In this document: positions 16,950-25,170 of the stretch, piece after piece
How the letters are laid out: each line of letters begins with the position of its first letter
Position numbering within the stretch: position 1 is the stretch's first letter
DNA from: Haloterrigena gelatinilytica
GTDB lineage: Archaea > Halobacteriota > Halobacteria > Halobacteriales > Natrialbaceae
Direction of reading: 5' to 3'
Length of the DNA: 64,000 nucleotides
NCBI RefSeq assembly: GCF_013342145.1
Contig: NZ_JABUQZ010000001.1
Span: 2,046,001 to 2,110,000 of the forward strand
Notes under the pieces: generated by a model
Told to the model about the DNA's origin: nothing
Databases searched by the model: none
What the model saw: the letters and a program-made list of their open reading frames with translations, nothing else
Translations under genes and position numbers: made by a program

Positions 16950-18677
16950 TCAGTCCGCGCCCTCGAGCGCTCGCGTCGTCGCGAACCCCTCGAGGTCGAC
17001 CTCGGTTCCCAGATCGGCGTCGGTGACCGACTCGTAGGGCCGGTTGACGACGATGTCGCCGGCGGTGCTGTCGCCGACGCCGGGGATCGCGGTGAGTTCG
17101 TCCATCGAGGCGGCGTTTATGTCCAGCGGGTAGGGGACGCCGGTCACGGAGCGGTAGCCGTGGTCGACGACTGCGACGTCGACGGTTCGGCCGAGTTCGC
17201 GCTCGCCGGGGATGCCGACCAACAGCGGGTAGGTACCCAGCTGGCGACCGAAGGTCCGCCCGTCCTGGTGGTACTCGAGGTGGACGTCGGGCAGGACGGT
17301 GCCCGGCGGCGCGACGCGCTCGAGCATCGGGTTGTCGATCTCCTCGCGGACCCGCTTCTTGTACCGCTTGAACAGCTGTTTGTGTTCGTTCGCGATCTCG
17401 GCACCCGTATCGCTCATGTCGGTGCCGTCGAAGGACATCACCTGCCGGATGTTGATCCGTCGGAGCATGTAGCCCTCGTCGTAGACTCGCTGGAGGAACT
17501 CGCGGTTGCGCTCGTAGGTCTCCTCGCGCTCGCCCTTGAGGCCGTGCAGGAGGTTGATCCCGGGCAGGAGCTTGGGGAGCCGACGCGGGGCGTCGTCCCC
17601 GAAGGTGGGGGCGTCCTCCGGCTCTTCACCGGGTCGCCAGCCGGCCTCCTCGTTGACGATCTTGACCGCTTCGAAACACTCCTCGGCGCTGACGTTGAGG
17701 TTGTTCTCCTCCTGGACGACGGGATCGGCCGACTCGAGGCCGAACGCGGCCGTGTCGCCGGGCGTGTTGTGCTCGGCGATGATCCGGATCCCCTCCCGGC
17801 TCTCCTCGGGCCAGTTGACGATCGTGATCGGGTTCATGTTGTCCAGGTGCAGCGTCTCGAGGTCAGGCGCGACCTCGCGGATGCCGCTGTAGAGCTGGCG
17901 GAGCGCGTCCGGATTCGGCGCCTCGCCGTCGCCGCCGTAGGCGAGGATGTCGGCCTGTCGGCCGATCCGGAAGTGTTTGACGCCGAAATCCGAGAGGGCG
18001 TCGACCTCGCCGACGACCGTCGGCGGCGGCCGGAAGGAGGGGTTACCGTACAGCGGCTCGGTACAGAACGAGCATCGATACGCGCACCCGCGGGAGGTCT
18101 CGAGTTCGGCGATGAGGTGGTCGGGATGGTTAGGGTGTTGTTCGACGATGAAGGCGCCGTCCTGCGCCCACCGCGAGACCTCGTCGATATCGCGCATTCG
18201 GTTGTTGAATCCCTCGAGACCGTTCGCCACGAGGTCGTGGACGGCGGCCTCGACGTCGCCCTTGGCGACGAAATCGAAGTCCAGGTCCTGGCGTTCGGTC
18301 TCGGTTGCGCCGGCGTTCTCGTCGCCGACGCCGAACTTGACGGGGCCGCCCATCAGGCTGGTCCCGTTAGCTGTCCAGGCGAGCTTTCGCACTTCGTCGG
18401 GCTCGGCGGGCGTGCCGCCGACGTACTTCCCGGGGACGGTCATCCCGCCCAGGTAGATCATGAGGTCGGCCTCGTCGACGTCCCGCCAGTAGTCGGGTTC
18501 GTCGCGGAGCCGATCGATCGTGTGGTACGTGATCCGCTCGCGGGGGACCCCCGCGTCGACGAGCGCCCCCGCCGCGTAGCGGGGGTACGTCGAGATGTAC
18601 GGCGGCACCCCGAAGTGTGCGGGCTCGTCGACGTAACCGTCGACGATCGTCACGGACAGCGTCTCGGGGTCGATCAT
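16950..18677 (-). CDS. Radical SAM protein with B12-binding-like N-terminus and helix-hairpin-helix C-terminus
   Basis: A 575-residue protein. Residues 1-110 resemble a cobalamin-binding-type domain (SVTIVDGYVDEPAHFG, DEADLMIYLGGMTVPG). The radical SAM core begins at about residue 194 with the iron-sulfur motif ETSRGCAYRCSFCTEP, followed by EVDALSDFGVKHFRIGRQAD. A C-terminal helix-hairpin-helix (DINAASMDELTAIPGVGDSTA, about 520-540) would contact nucleic acid. The order matches a family of archaeal radical SAM proteins of unknown reaction. The start ATG at 18677 follows an AT-poor region; there is no operon partner. The combination suggests modification of RNA or DNA, but the substrate is not known. 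Confidence 0.82.
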   Translation of the reverse strand: MIDPETLSVTIVDGYVDEPAHFGVPPYISTYPRYAAGALVDAGVPRERITYHTIDRLRDEPDYWRDVDEADLMIYLGGMTVPGKYVGGTPAEPDEVRKLAWTANGTSLMGGPVKFGVGDENAGATETERQDLDFDFVAKGDVEAAVHDLVANGLEGFNNRMRDIDEVSRWAQDGAFIVEQHPNHPDHLIAELETSRGCAYRCSFCTEPLYGNPSFRPPPTVVGEVDALSDFGVKHFRIGRQADILAYGGDGEAPNPDALRQLYSGIREVAPDLETLHLDNMNPITIVNWPEESREGIRIIAEHNTPGDTAAFGLESADPVVQEENNLNVSAEECFEAVKIVNEEAGWRPGEEPEDAPTFGDDAPRRLPKLLPGINLLHGLKGEREETYERNREFLQRVYDEGYMLRRINIRQVMSFDGTDMSDTGAEIANEHKQLFKRYKKRVREEIDNPMLERVAPPGTVLPDVHLEYHQDGRTFGRQLGTYPLLVGIPGERELGRTVDVAVVDHGYRSVTGVPYPLDINAASMDELTAIPGVGDSTAGDIVVNRPYESVTDADLGTEVDLEGFATTRALEGAD

Positions 18678-18837
18678 ACCGAGCGGTAGCGCCTCGAAGG
18701 GTAAAACAGTGACTACACGGTACCTCGGTCCGTGTTCGCGGTATCGAACCGCGTTTGCCGTCCGACGAGAGATCGGTCCGAGGACCGTCCGATATTCCGT
18801 ATAGCTATTTCACCCTGTGGGTCGGTATCTCACACCA

Positions 18838-19200
18838 ATGGACGAAGCGAGTCTACGGGACGTCCTCGAGGCGGTCGAAGCGATGGAGAGCGACGTCTCT
18901 CCGGACGTTCTCCTGGACGTGCTCTCGGATCGGTACGCGCGATACGTACTGCACCATCTCTCGGACGAATCGACCGCGACCCTCGACGCGCTCGCGGACA
19001 CGGCGACCGGACTGGCGGCGACCGAGTCGGGCGCTATCGCGACGCCCGGAGACCGCGAAGAGATCCGCGTTCGCCTCTATCACCTCGTGCTTCCGAAACT
19101 CGACGCTGCCGGGTACCTCGAGTTCGACAGCGAGACGCGAACCGTCGAGCGAGACGAGATCCCCGCCGTCCTCAGGGAACTACTGCGGAAAGAGACGTGA
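18838..19200 (+). CDS. Haloarchaeal winged-helix-like protein (DUF7344-type)
   Basis: A 120-residue acidic protein. The core reads SPDVLLDVLSDRYARYVLHH and then HLVLPKLDAAGYLEFD, the compact ArsR-like helix-turn-helix style that in haloarchaea is annotated as DUF7344. The C-terminal tail is an amphipathic helix (IPAVLRELLRKET). It starts at the ATG at 18838 (a GTG 21 bases upstream is in frame but less likely). Its stop is 5 bases before the start of the DICT-domain gene, so the pair is an operon. A role as a DNA-binding partner of the sensor is inferred. Confidence 0.75.
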   Translation: MDEASLRDVLEAVEAMESDVSPDVLLDVLSDRYARYVLHHLSDESTATLDALADTATGLAATESGAIATPGDREEIRVRLYHLVLPKLDAAGYLEFDSETRTVERDEIPAVLRELLRKET

Positions 19201-19204
19201 GACG

Positions 19205-19939
19205 ATGAACGGCCTCCGCGATCAGATCGACGAAATCGAAGCGCGACGGAAGCTCCTCGAAGTGCATACGGACCGAGATCGAGTGGCGGCGGAGTTCGAG
19301 CAGCAGTTCTCGACGCGAAACGTTCGCGTGGTCCGGGAATCGAGCGCGTCGAGCGCCGATCGCGGCTTCGTGATCGTTCGGGACGCGGACCGCGAGTTCC
19401 GCGGCGCATTGGGTATCGACCACTTCCGGGCCGTACTCTCCCCGGAGATTCACCCGCCGTGGGCGCTCGAGGACGCCGACGTCGACTATTCCGATCTCTT
19501 CGCGTTCCTCGAGAACACGCTGTTCACCTCGTACGATCGACGGCAGATGCTGGCCGCGAGTCGCGAGATCGAAGAGCGCGCCTGGCGGACCGACGCCGGC
19601 ACGTTATTCGTCGGGTTCCAGAATTCGGCGGCGCTCGCCTCTCAAGTCTCGGTCTACGAACGGATGGTACGGGAACGGAACCTCGGTATCACGATCTTCG
19701 TCGAGGACGAGTACGAGTACGACGAGCGAATAGCCGACGCGATCGACGTGGTCTCCGACGCGGGCGGTGAGATCGGGGCGTTCTGGTTCGTGGTCTTCGA
19801 CGGCGGCGGGAGCGATCTACGTAAATGCGGACTGCTCGCCGAAGAACGCGAACCCGATCGGTATTACGGGTTCTGGACGTACGATCCCGATCGAATCGAC
19901 GAGATCGTCTCGTCGCTCCGTTCGTTGAGCGACTCCTGA
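19205..19939 (+). CDS. DICT sensory-domain protein
   Basis: A 244-residue soluble protein. An N-terminal helix (LRDQIDEIEARRKLLEVHTD) precedes a DICT-type domain, with FRAVLSPEIHPPWAL and DLFAFLENTLFTSYDRRQML in the first half and the family-typical EERAWRTDAGTLFVGFQNS near 130. The C-terminus has VYERMVRERNLGITIFVED and IGAFWFVVFDGGG. DICT domains sense signals in diguanylate-cyclase and two-component contexts. In haloarchaea they are often encoded next to a small winged-helix protein, as here. The signal is unknown. Confidence 0.75.
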   Translation: MNGLRDQIDEIEARRKLLEVHTDRDRVAAEFEQQFSTRNVRVVRESSASSADRGFVIVRDADREFRGALGIDHFRAVLSPEIHPPWALEDADVDYSDLFAFLENTLFTSYDRRQMLAASREIEERAWRTDAGTLFVGFQNSAALASQVSVYERMVRERNLGITIFVEDEYEYDERIADAIDVVSDAGGEIGAFWFVVFDGGGSDLRKCGLLAEEREPDRYYGFWTYDPDRIDEIVSSLRSLSDS

Positions 19940-20080
19940 TCGCCGTTCGACGCGAGCGTCCGGTCGAGACGGCGGGCGGCCCTGTCGCGCCGCGGTATCC
20001 GCCGAACGCGACCCCGACGGCGTCCGTGCCGTAGTGCCGCAACCCCGACGTTGATAGGCCTCGTGACGCTAGACTCGCGT

Positions 20081-20239
20081 ATGCCACCGACCGAGGAAAT
20101 CGTCTGCACCGCGGAGGATTGTTTTCTCGACATCTTCGAGAACCACTACACGTACGACGTCCCCGACGACCTCGAGGTGACCGACCTCGCCTGCCCGGTC
20201 TGCGGGGGGACGGACTGCCTCGAGACGGTCGAACTGTAG
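20081..20239 (+). CDS. Small zinc-finger protein, 52 residues
   Basis: Starting at the ATG at 20081, the protein MPPTEEIVCTAEDCF... ends CPVCGGTDCLETVEL. Four cysteines (CTAEDC near residue 9-14 and CPVCGGTDC near 39-47) could bind one zinc. The pattern, length and acidic character fit the many 50-60-residue zinc-finger proteins of haloarchaea, some of which are needed for biofilm or motility. Function is unknown for this one. It sits alone between the DICT gene and Hsp20. Confidence 0.7.
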   Translation: MPPTEEIVCTAEDCFLDIFENHYTYDVPDDLEVTDLACPVCGGTDCLETVEL

Positions 20240-20405
20240 CGTGACGGGACCCCGCCAACGACGGTCGACCCCGACGCCGTCTGACGTTTATTTTGAACCA
20301 TCAAAAGAGATATGAATGCCGATAGCGTAACCGTTGGTAAGCCATGTCCTCGACGTGCGTCCAGGTCCTCGTCGCCGCTCCGAGCGCCCCCAGAGGTGAG
20401 TCACC

Positions 20406-20840
20406 GTGGGTCTAAGTGATCTCCGCAAATCGGTCGGCAGCGTCCTCTACCGACAGGTCGGTCGGGCGAGCGGACACGTCCAGAACCACCGCACGCTCCC
20501 CGTCGACGTGCTCGAAACCGAGACCGCCTACCGAGTCGTTTTCGACGCGCCGGGCGCCGAACCCGACGACGTTCAGGTTCGGTATCTCGACGGCAACGTC
20601 AAGATCCAGATCGATCGGTTCCGCCAGTACCACGAGGGCTACGAGATGCGGTTCCCGGGTCGCGGGATGGAACTCGACGGCGAAGCCGAGCTACCCGACG
20701 ACGCGGTCGTTGACCCCGACTCGGGGACGGCGACGCTGACCGAGGCCGGCACGCTGCGGATCGATATCCCGAAGGACGTCGCCGTCGACGGCGACGCGAC
20801 GGAGGCCACCGAACCGGGCGAACTCACCGCCGACGACTGA
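20406..20840 (+). CDS. Hsp20/alpha-crystallin small heat-shock protein
   Basis: A 144-residue chaperone that holds unfolding proteins in the cytoplasm. The alpha-crystallin core runs from LPVDVLETETAYRVVFDAPG (about residues 32-51) through VQVRYLDGNVKIQIDRF to GTLRIDIPKD near the end. The GTG start at 20406 is preceded by GAGGTGA seven bases upstream, a strong Shine-Dalgarno sequence that decides the start. Upstream lies a TATA-like run (TTTATTTT, 20287-20294) and a short reading frame that may be a leader. The C-terminal tail is acidic, and the usual I-x-I motif is represented by RIDIP. Confidence 0.85.
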   Translation: MGLSDLRKSVGSVLYRQVGRASGHVQNHRTLPVDVLETETAYRVVFDAPGAEPDDVQVRYLDGNVKIQIDRFRQYHEGYEMRFPGRGMELDGEAELPDDAVVDPDSGTATLTEAGTLRIDIPKDVAVDGDATEATEPGELTADD

Positions 20841-20841
20841 C

Positions 20842-22029
20842 TCAGTTCTCCGACTCGACCGCCATCCCGTCGACGATCTCGAACGACTCGTCGCCGTCGA
20901 ACCGGGTCGGATCGAACGCGTCGATCCCCTCGCCGCCCACCACCTGTTCTGCGAGTCGCCGTCCGATCGCCGGCGCGCGCATGAAGCCGTGGCCCTGGAA
21001 CCCCGTCGCGACGTAGATCCCGTCCTCGAGGCGGCCGACTAACGGATCGCGGTCGGGCGTCGCCGTACAGAGGCCGGCCCAGGCCCGCTCGAGTTCGAGG
21101 TCGGCGTCGGGTAGCCGGTGGCGAACGCGCTCGAGCAGGTCGTCGGCGAAGTCGGGATCGGCGTCGCGGTCGTAGTCGTCGGGGTCGCCCTCGACGTACT
21201 CCGTGCCGTCGCCCGCGAGGAGGCCGTCGGGGTGGGGCCGCAGGTAAAAGGAGTCGCTCGCGTCGTAACACATCGGCTCGTCGACGTCGGCGTCGGCGAC
21301 CAGCGCCTGCACGCGGTACGGTTTCATCGCGATCGAGAGCCCGGCGTCCGCCAGCAGTCGCTTCGTGTGGGCGCCGGCGGCCACGACGACCGCGTCGACT
21401 TCGCGTTCGGTGCCGTCCTCGAGGACGACCCGCGCGGGATCGGTCGCCACCTCGACGGGCGTCTCGGGGGCGAGCGTCGCGCCGGCGCCGTCGGCCGCGG
21501 CGGCCAGACAGGCGGTGTATTTCGCGGGATCGGTGTAGCCCGCCCCGCCGGCGATGCCGGCGACGGCGACGTCGTCCGTTCGGAGCGCGTCGAAGCGGTC
21601 CGCGAGCGCGTCGCCGTCGGCCTCGAGGGCGACGACGCCGCGTTCCTGCATTCGCTCGATCTGGTCGCGGATGGCGTCGGCGCGCTCCGTATCGCCCTCG
21701 CGAGCGAGCCAGACGTAGGGGCACTCGGCGAAGGGGAAGGTTTCGTCGCCCGAGAGCGCCCGAAAGCGTTCGATCGCGTCGCCGGCGATCTCGGCGTCGA
21801 GCGGGTCCGCGAAGGCGTCGTAACAGATCCCCGCTGCTCGACCGCTCGCGCCGCTCGCGATCCGGTCCTTCTCGTAGAGGGTTACGTCGGCGCCCTCGCG
21901 GGCGAGATCGTAGGCCGTCGTCGCGCCGACGGCGCCGGCGCCGACGACGGCGACCTCGAGCCCGGTGCCCGCCTGGGTGAAGGCGTCGGCGCCGACCGCG
22001 ATCTCCGGATCGTCGTCGATGTCGGTCAT
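20842..22029 (-). CDS. FAD-dependent amino-acid oxidase family oxidoreductase (DAO fold)
   Basis: A 395-residue flavoprotein. The Rossmann motif EVAVVGAGAVGATTAYDLARE (about 24-44) and the Glu of TLYEKDRI are typical of glycine oxidase, sarcosine oxidase and D-amino-acid dehydrogenase relatives. The second nucleotide element is VVVAAGAHTKRLL near 215, and the C-terminal FAD site is YVATGFQGHGFMRAPAIG near 340. The substrate (a secondary amine or amino acid) cannot be fixed. It ends two bases from the Hsp20 stop, tail to tail. Confidence 0.82.
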   Translation of the reverse strand: MTDIDDDPEIAVGADAFTQAGTGLEVAVVGAGAVGATTAYDLAREGADVTLYEKDRIASGASGRAAGICYDAFADPLDAEIAGDAIERFRALSGDETFPFAECPYVWLAREGDTERADAIRDQIERMQERGVVALEADGDALADRFDALRTDDVAVAGIAGGAGYTDPAKYTACLAAAADGAGATLAPETPVEVATDPARVVLEDGTEREVDAVVVAAGAHTKRLLADAGLSIAMKPYRVQALVADADVDEPMCYDASDSFYLRPHPDGLLAGDGTEYVEGDPDDYDRDADPDFADDLLERVRHRLPDADLELERAWAGLCTATPDRDPLVGRLEDGIYVATGFQGHGFMRAPAIGRRLAEQVVGGEGIDAFDPTRFDGDESFEIVDGMAVESEN

Positions 22030-22157
22030 GGCCGATCACGCGCCGTGGGCGCGCGTGCGCGGCGCTGTCCTCGAGCGTCGATCGCGTCACCGAAACTCGT
22101 CATGCCGAACACTGGGGCTGGCTGATACTTACTCTGTGTGATCGACGTCCGGCAAAG

Positions 22158-22937
22158 TTATTCGAGGAACGGGCCGAGGCCCCGCGCGGGGTAGCCGACG
22201 ATCGTCGTCGCGCCGGCCCCGCGCAGGGCGTCGGTCTGGGAACGCACCTCGTCGGGGGCGCCGACGAGCGCGTAGTCGGTGGCCGCCTCGAGCAGCACGT
22301 CTCGAGCGCGGCCGGTCGCCGTCGCGTCGGTCGAGGCGTCCTCGGGCAACGCCCGGGCGACCGGCCGGCGGCGGGCGACGTAGGCGCCGACGGCGTCGAG
22401 CACGGCGTCGTCGTCCTCGGTTAGCACCGTCGGGGCGTAGACGGAGACGTCGCCGTCGAAGCCGGCCGCCCGCAACGCCCGCAGGTCGCGCTCGGTCGTC
22501 CGCGAGAGCAGTTCGTACTGGGTCGCGCCGGTCGCCATCGCGATCCGTTCGACGCTCTCGGTGCCGACCCAGGCCTCGGGTTCGGTCTCGAGAGCGGCGC
22601 CGAGTCGCGGCGCGACGGCCCGCTCGCGTTCCTCGGCGGTGAGATAGGCGGGGTGTCCCGCCACGAGGACTCGCCCGACGGCATCGGGGAGTTCGGCGGT
22701 CAGCGAGTCGTCGCCAAGCGGGTCGAAGCCGTCGGCGCGGACGGGCGTCGTCACCAGGACGTCGGTCTCCGTCGAGAGGGCGACGAGCGTCTCGGGGGCG
22801 GGGAGGTGTTCGCGGCCCTCGTAGTCGATCGCGATCGTCTCGACCGGGATCGACGCGGCCGTCGAAACGTCGCACTCGGCGGGTTTCAGCGCGATCGCGT
22901 CCAGTCCGGCGCGGGTGACGGTGCTCGTGGTCAACAT
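22158..22937 (-). CDS. Haloarchaeal TIM-barrel/luciferase-like protein, function unknown
   Basis: A 259-residue acidic protein. Repeating beta-alpha units suggest a TIM barrel (VETIAIDYEGREHLPAPETL, VLVAGHPAYL, DVSVYAPTVLT). The C-terminus YALVGAPDEVRSQTDALRG AGATTIVGYPARGLGPFLE is like the end of bacterial luciferase-family monooxygenases, where a phosphate or F420 tail binds. Other conserved blocks of that family are not obvious, so this is tentative. It precedes no clear partner; the FAD oxidoreductase gene lies downstream on the same strand at about 130 bases. Confidence 0.6.
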   Translation of the reverse strand: MLTTSTVTRAGLDAIALKPAECDVSTAASIPVETIAIDYEGREHLPAPETLVALSTETDVLVTTPVRADGFDPLGDDSLTAELPDAVGRVLVAGHPAYLTAEERERAVAPRLGAALETEPEAWVGTESVERIAMATGATQYELLSRTTERDLRALRAAGFDGDVSVYAPTVLTEDDDAVLDAVGAYVARRRPVARALPEDASTDATATGRARDVLLEAATDYALVGAPDEVRSQTDALRGAGATTIVGYPARGLGPFLE

Positions 22938-23178
22938 GGGTGCTCACTTCGCGCGACGCGGCGGTCCCGACGGGCCCGAAACCTCGAGCGACGGCGATCG
23001 GGACGGCGACCCGTCGACGCGGATATAGACGTGCTGTGCGGCCGGCGCGCAAAAAGCTGGCGTTCCGCTGGTGCCGTCGGCGGCCGGCTGCGATCCCCGA
23101 GCGACGCAGTTTCCGCCGCCGGGAGTCCACAATCTACTCATAGGAGGGCGCCCTGCCATCGACCGTGATCGCGGCCAC

Positions 23179-23868
23179 ATGAGTTCGGTCAAGGGGGACT
23201 TCGGACGTGGCCTCATCGTCGTCGGTCCCGTCCTCGTGACGCTGTACCTCGCCCACTACCTCTACTCGTTTATCGCGGGCGTGACGCCGGGGCTCCTGCT
23301 GAACGCGGAGACCCTCGAGGCGATCGCGCCCGGACTCGGCGAGTACGCGCGCGTCCAACTCGCCGGCTTCCTCCGCGTCGCGACGTTCGTCGGGTTCCTC
23401 CTCCTCGCGATGTACGTCGTCGGGCAGATGACTGACACGACGATCGGCGGCGTCCTCGAGGGGATCGTCGACTACGTGGCGAATCGGGTGCCGGTCATCC
23501 GCGTCGTCTACAACGCCTCGAAGACCGCCACCGAGACGACGTTCGGCGCGGGCGAGACCCTCCAGACGCCGGTCAGAGTCGAGACCTGGGACGGCGTGTG
23601 GATGACCGCGTTCAAGACCGGCCAGCGGACGCCCGACGGCCGCGCGACGCTCTTTCTCCCGACGTCGCCGAACATCTCGTCGGGCTACGTCCTCGAGGTT
23701 TCGCCCGACGACTTCACCGAACTCGACGAGACGCTCGAGGAAGCGCTCACGCGGGTGGTCAGCGGCGGCTTCGGCGACGCGGAGACCGCCGAGGCGGAGC
23801 TCGACGAGGAGTCGCTGACCGTGGTCGGCCACCTCGAATCCGACGGAACACGCGAGCGCGATCAGTAA
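23179..23868 (+). CDS. DUF502-family membrane protein
   Basis: A 229-residue protein with two membrane helices (GLIVVGPVLVTLYLAHYLYSF near 13-33 and VATFVGFLLLAMYVVGQM near 75-92) and a soluble C-terminal domain. The blocks VPVIRVVYNASKTATETTF and RATLFLPTSPNISSGYVLEV are the conserved landmarks of DUF502 (LiaI/PF04367-like membrane proteins). The start at ATG 23179 gives the family-normal length; the frame is open further upstream. Function unknown, location inner membrane with the soluble part probably cytoplasmic. Confidence 0.8.
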   Translation: MSSVKGDFGRGLIVVGPVLVTLYLAHYLYSFIAGVTPGLLLNAETLEAIAPGLGEYARVQLAGFLRVATFVGFLLLAMYVVGQMTDTTIGGVLEGIVDYVANRVPVIRVVYNASKTATETTFGAGETLQTPVRVETWDGVWMTAFKTGQRTPDGRATLFLPTSPNISSGYVLEVSPDDFTELDETLEEALTRVVSGGFGDAETAEAELDEESLTVVGHLESDGTRERDQ

Positions 23869-23877
23869 GAGCGTCTC

Positions 23878-24468
23878 TCACTGCGAGCGTTCGACCCGCT
23901 CGGGCGGCTCGAACTCGGTCGTCAACTCGAGCAGCTGGACGAGTATGCGGCCGGTCGCCCCCCAGACGGTGTAGCCGTCGACGTGGAAGTAGTGAATGAC
24001 GATGTCGCCGTAGTAGGGGTGATCCCGGCGCTCGTACTCGTAGTTCTCCGGATCGAGCAGCCCGGACAGCGGCAGGACGACGATTTCGGCGACCTCGTAG
24101 CCGTCGCCGACGTACTCGCGGTCGGGGACGCGGCCGACGAACGGCGTGACGGCGTACTCCGTGATCGTCCGGATATCGTCTAACTGGCCGACGATCTCGA
24201 CTTCGTCGGGCCCGAGCCCGATCTCCTCGTTGGCCTCGCGGAGCGCGGTGTCGAGAATGGAGTCGTCGAACGGTTCGGCGCCGCCGCCGGGGAAACTCAT
24301 CTGGCCGGGGTGCTCGCCGAGGTGGTCGGCTCGCCGCGTGAAGAGCAGGTGGTCCTCGCCGTCGCGCTCGATGATCGGCGCGAGGACGGCCGCGTCGTGT
24401 TCCTGGTCGTCGATCTCGAGGGGCGCGTGGTCGGCGACCGGCTCGAGGTTCATCGTCGGCTGTGACAT
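23878..24468 (-). CDS. NUDIX hydrolase, CoA pyrophosphatase type
   Basis: A 196-residue enzyme. The Nudix box is visible at about residues 60-82: MSFPGGGAEPFDDSILDTALREANEEIGL, split here as GGGAEPFDDS and REANEEIGL, with the catalytic Glu residues and metal-binding pair intact. Before it, LFTRRADHLGEHPGQ is the extra NuCoA motif that marks coenzyme-A pyrophosphatases. The product would be phosphopantetheine and adenosine bisphosphate. It is convergent with the DUF502 gene and 9 bases from its stop. Confidence 0.82.
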   Translation of the reverse strand: MSQPTMNLEPVADHAPLEIDDQEHDAAVLAPIIERDGEDHLLFTRRADHLGEHPGQMSFPGGGAEPFDDSILDTALREANEEIGLGPDEVEIVGQLDDIRTITEYAVTPFVGRVPDREYVGDGYEVAEIVVLPLSGLLDPENYEYERRDHPYYGDIVIHYFHVDGYTVWGATGRILVQLLELTTEFEPPERVERSQ

Positions 24469-24631
24469 ACGGGGGTACGCTCACCTTCGTTCTCGTTTCG
24501 CGGCCCCGCGGCGGCGGTCGATCGGTCGCGGAGCCGCGAGGTCACTGTCGATGTCGGACCGACGGTCCCGATCGGAATCTCCGTTTCGGTTCGCGATCCG
24601 TCGTCGGGCGCTCGCCGTCGACGGCGCGGGC

Positions 24632-25111
24632 TCACTCGAGGGCGCCTTCAAGTCGCTCCCGTTCGGCGGCGAGTTCGACCGGGGCCCAGGCCTCGACGTC
24701 GTAGCTGACGTCGATCAGGTGTCGGATCCGATCGCCGTCCTCGGCCTCGAGGGCCGCCTCGACGGCGTCGGTAAACTGCTCGCGGGCCGTCTCGCCTACG
24801 GCCTCGCGGTCCAGTCGCCGCCGGTCGACGTCGAGGATGTGCGGGACGTCCTCGGCGTGGTCCGGCACCGACGGGAACGCCGTCGGCCCGGCGACCAGCA
24901 GCGACCGGCGCTCGCCGTCGACCGGCCGCTCGTGGCGAACGAGCGCGAACGACTCGAGGGCGTCCTCGATCGCCGTCTCGAGGGCCGCCTCGTCGACGGA
25001 CTGGCCGTCCGCCCGGAACGCCGCCTCGGAGAGCGCCCGCTCGAGTTCCGCGCGGGTCAGCCCGCCGAAGAGGTCGACGACGCCCGCCAGTTCGTCCGCA
25101 GTCGCGTCCAT
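24632..25111 (-). CDS. Haloarchaeal conserved protein of unknown function (DUF7109-like)
   Basis: A 159-residue acidic protein, starting at the ATG at 25111. It is mostly helical: MDATADELAGVVDLFGGLTR, ERALSEAAFRADGQSVDEAALETAIEDAL, then VGETAREQFTDAVEAALEAEDGDRI. Near 60 is HERPVDGERRSLLVAGPTAFP, which may bind something small. The layout resembles a protein family known only from haloarchaea; no function can be given. It lies between the NUDIX gene and the glucosyl-3-phosphoglycerate synthase-like gene, all on the minus strand. Confidence 0.65.
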   Translation of the reverse strand: MDATADELAGVVDLFGGLTRAELERALSEAAFRADGQSVDEAALETAIEDALESFALVRHERPVDGERRSLLVAGPTAFPSVPDHAEDVPHILDVDRRRLDREAVGETAREQFTDAVEAALEAEDGDRIRHLIDVSYDVEAWAPVELAAERERLEGALE

Positions 25112-25170
25112 ACACGCCACGACGGACGAGGGTCGGATTAGCGTTGCGGTCACCGGCATCCCGACGGACG

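Noticed and set aside
16926-18689. A 587-codon plus-strand frame opposite the radical SAM gene
   Set aside because: It mirrors the codons of the minus-strand gene; the translated product is rich in Val, Asp and Arg without any motif.
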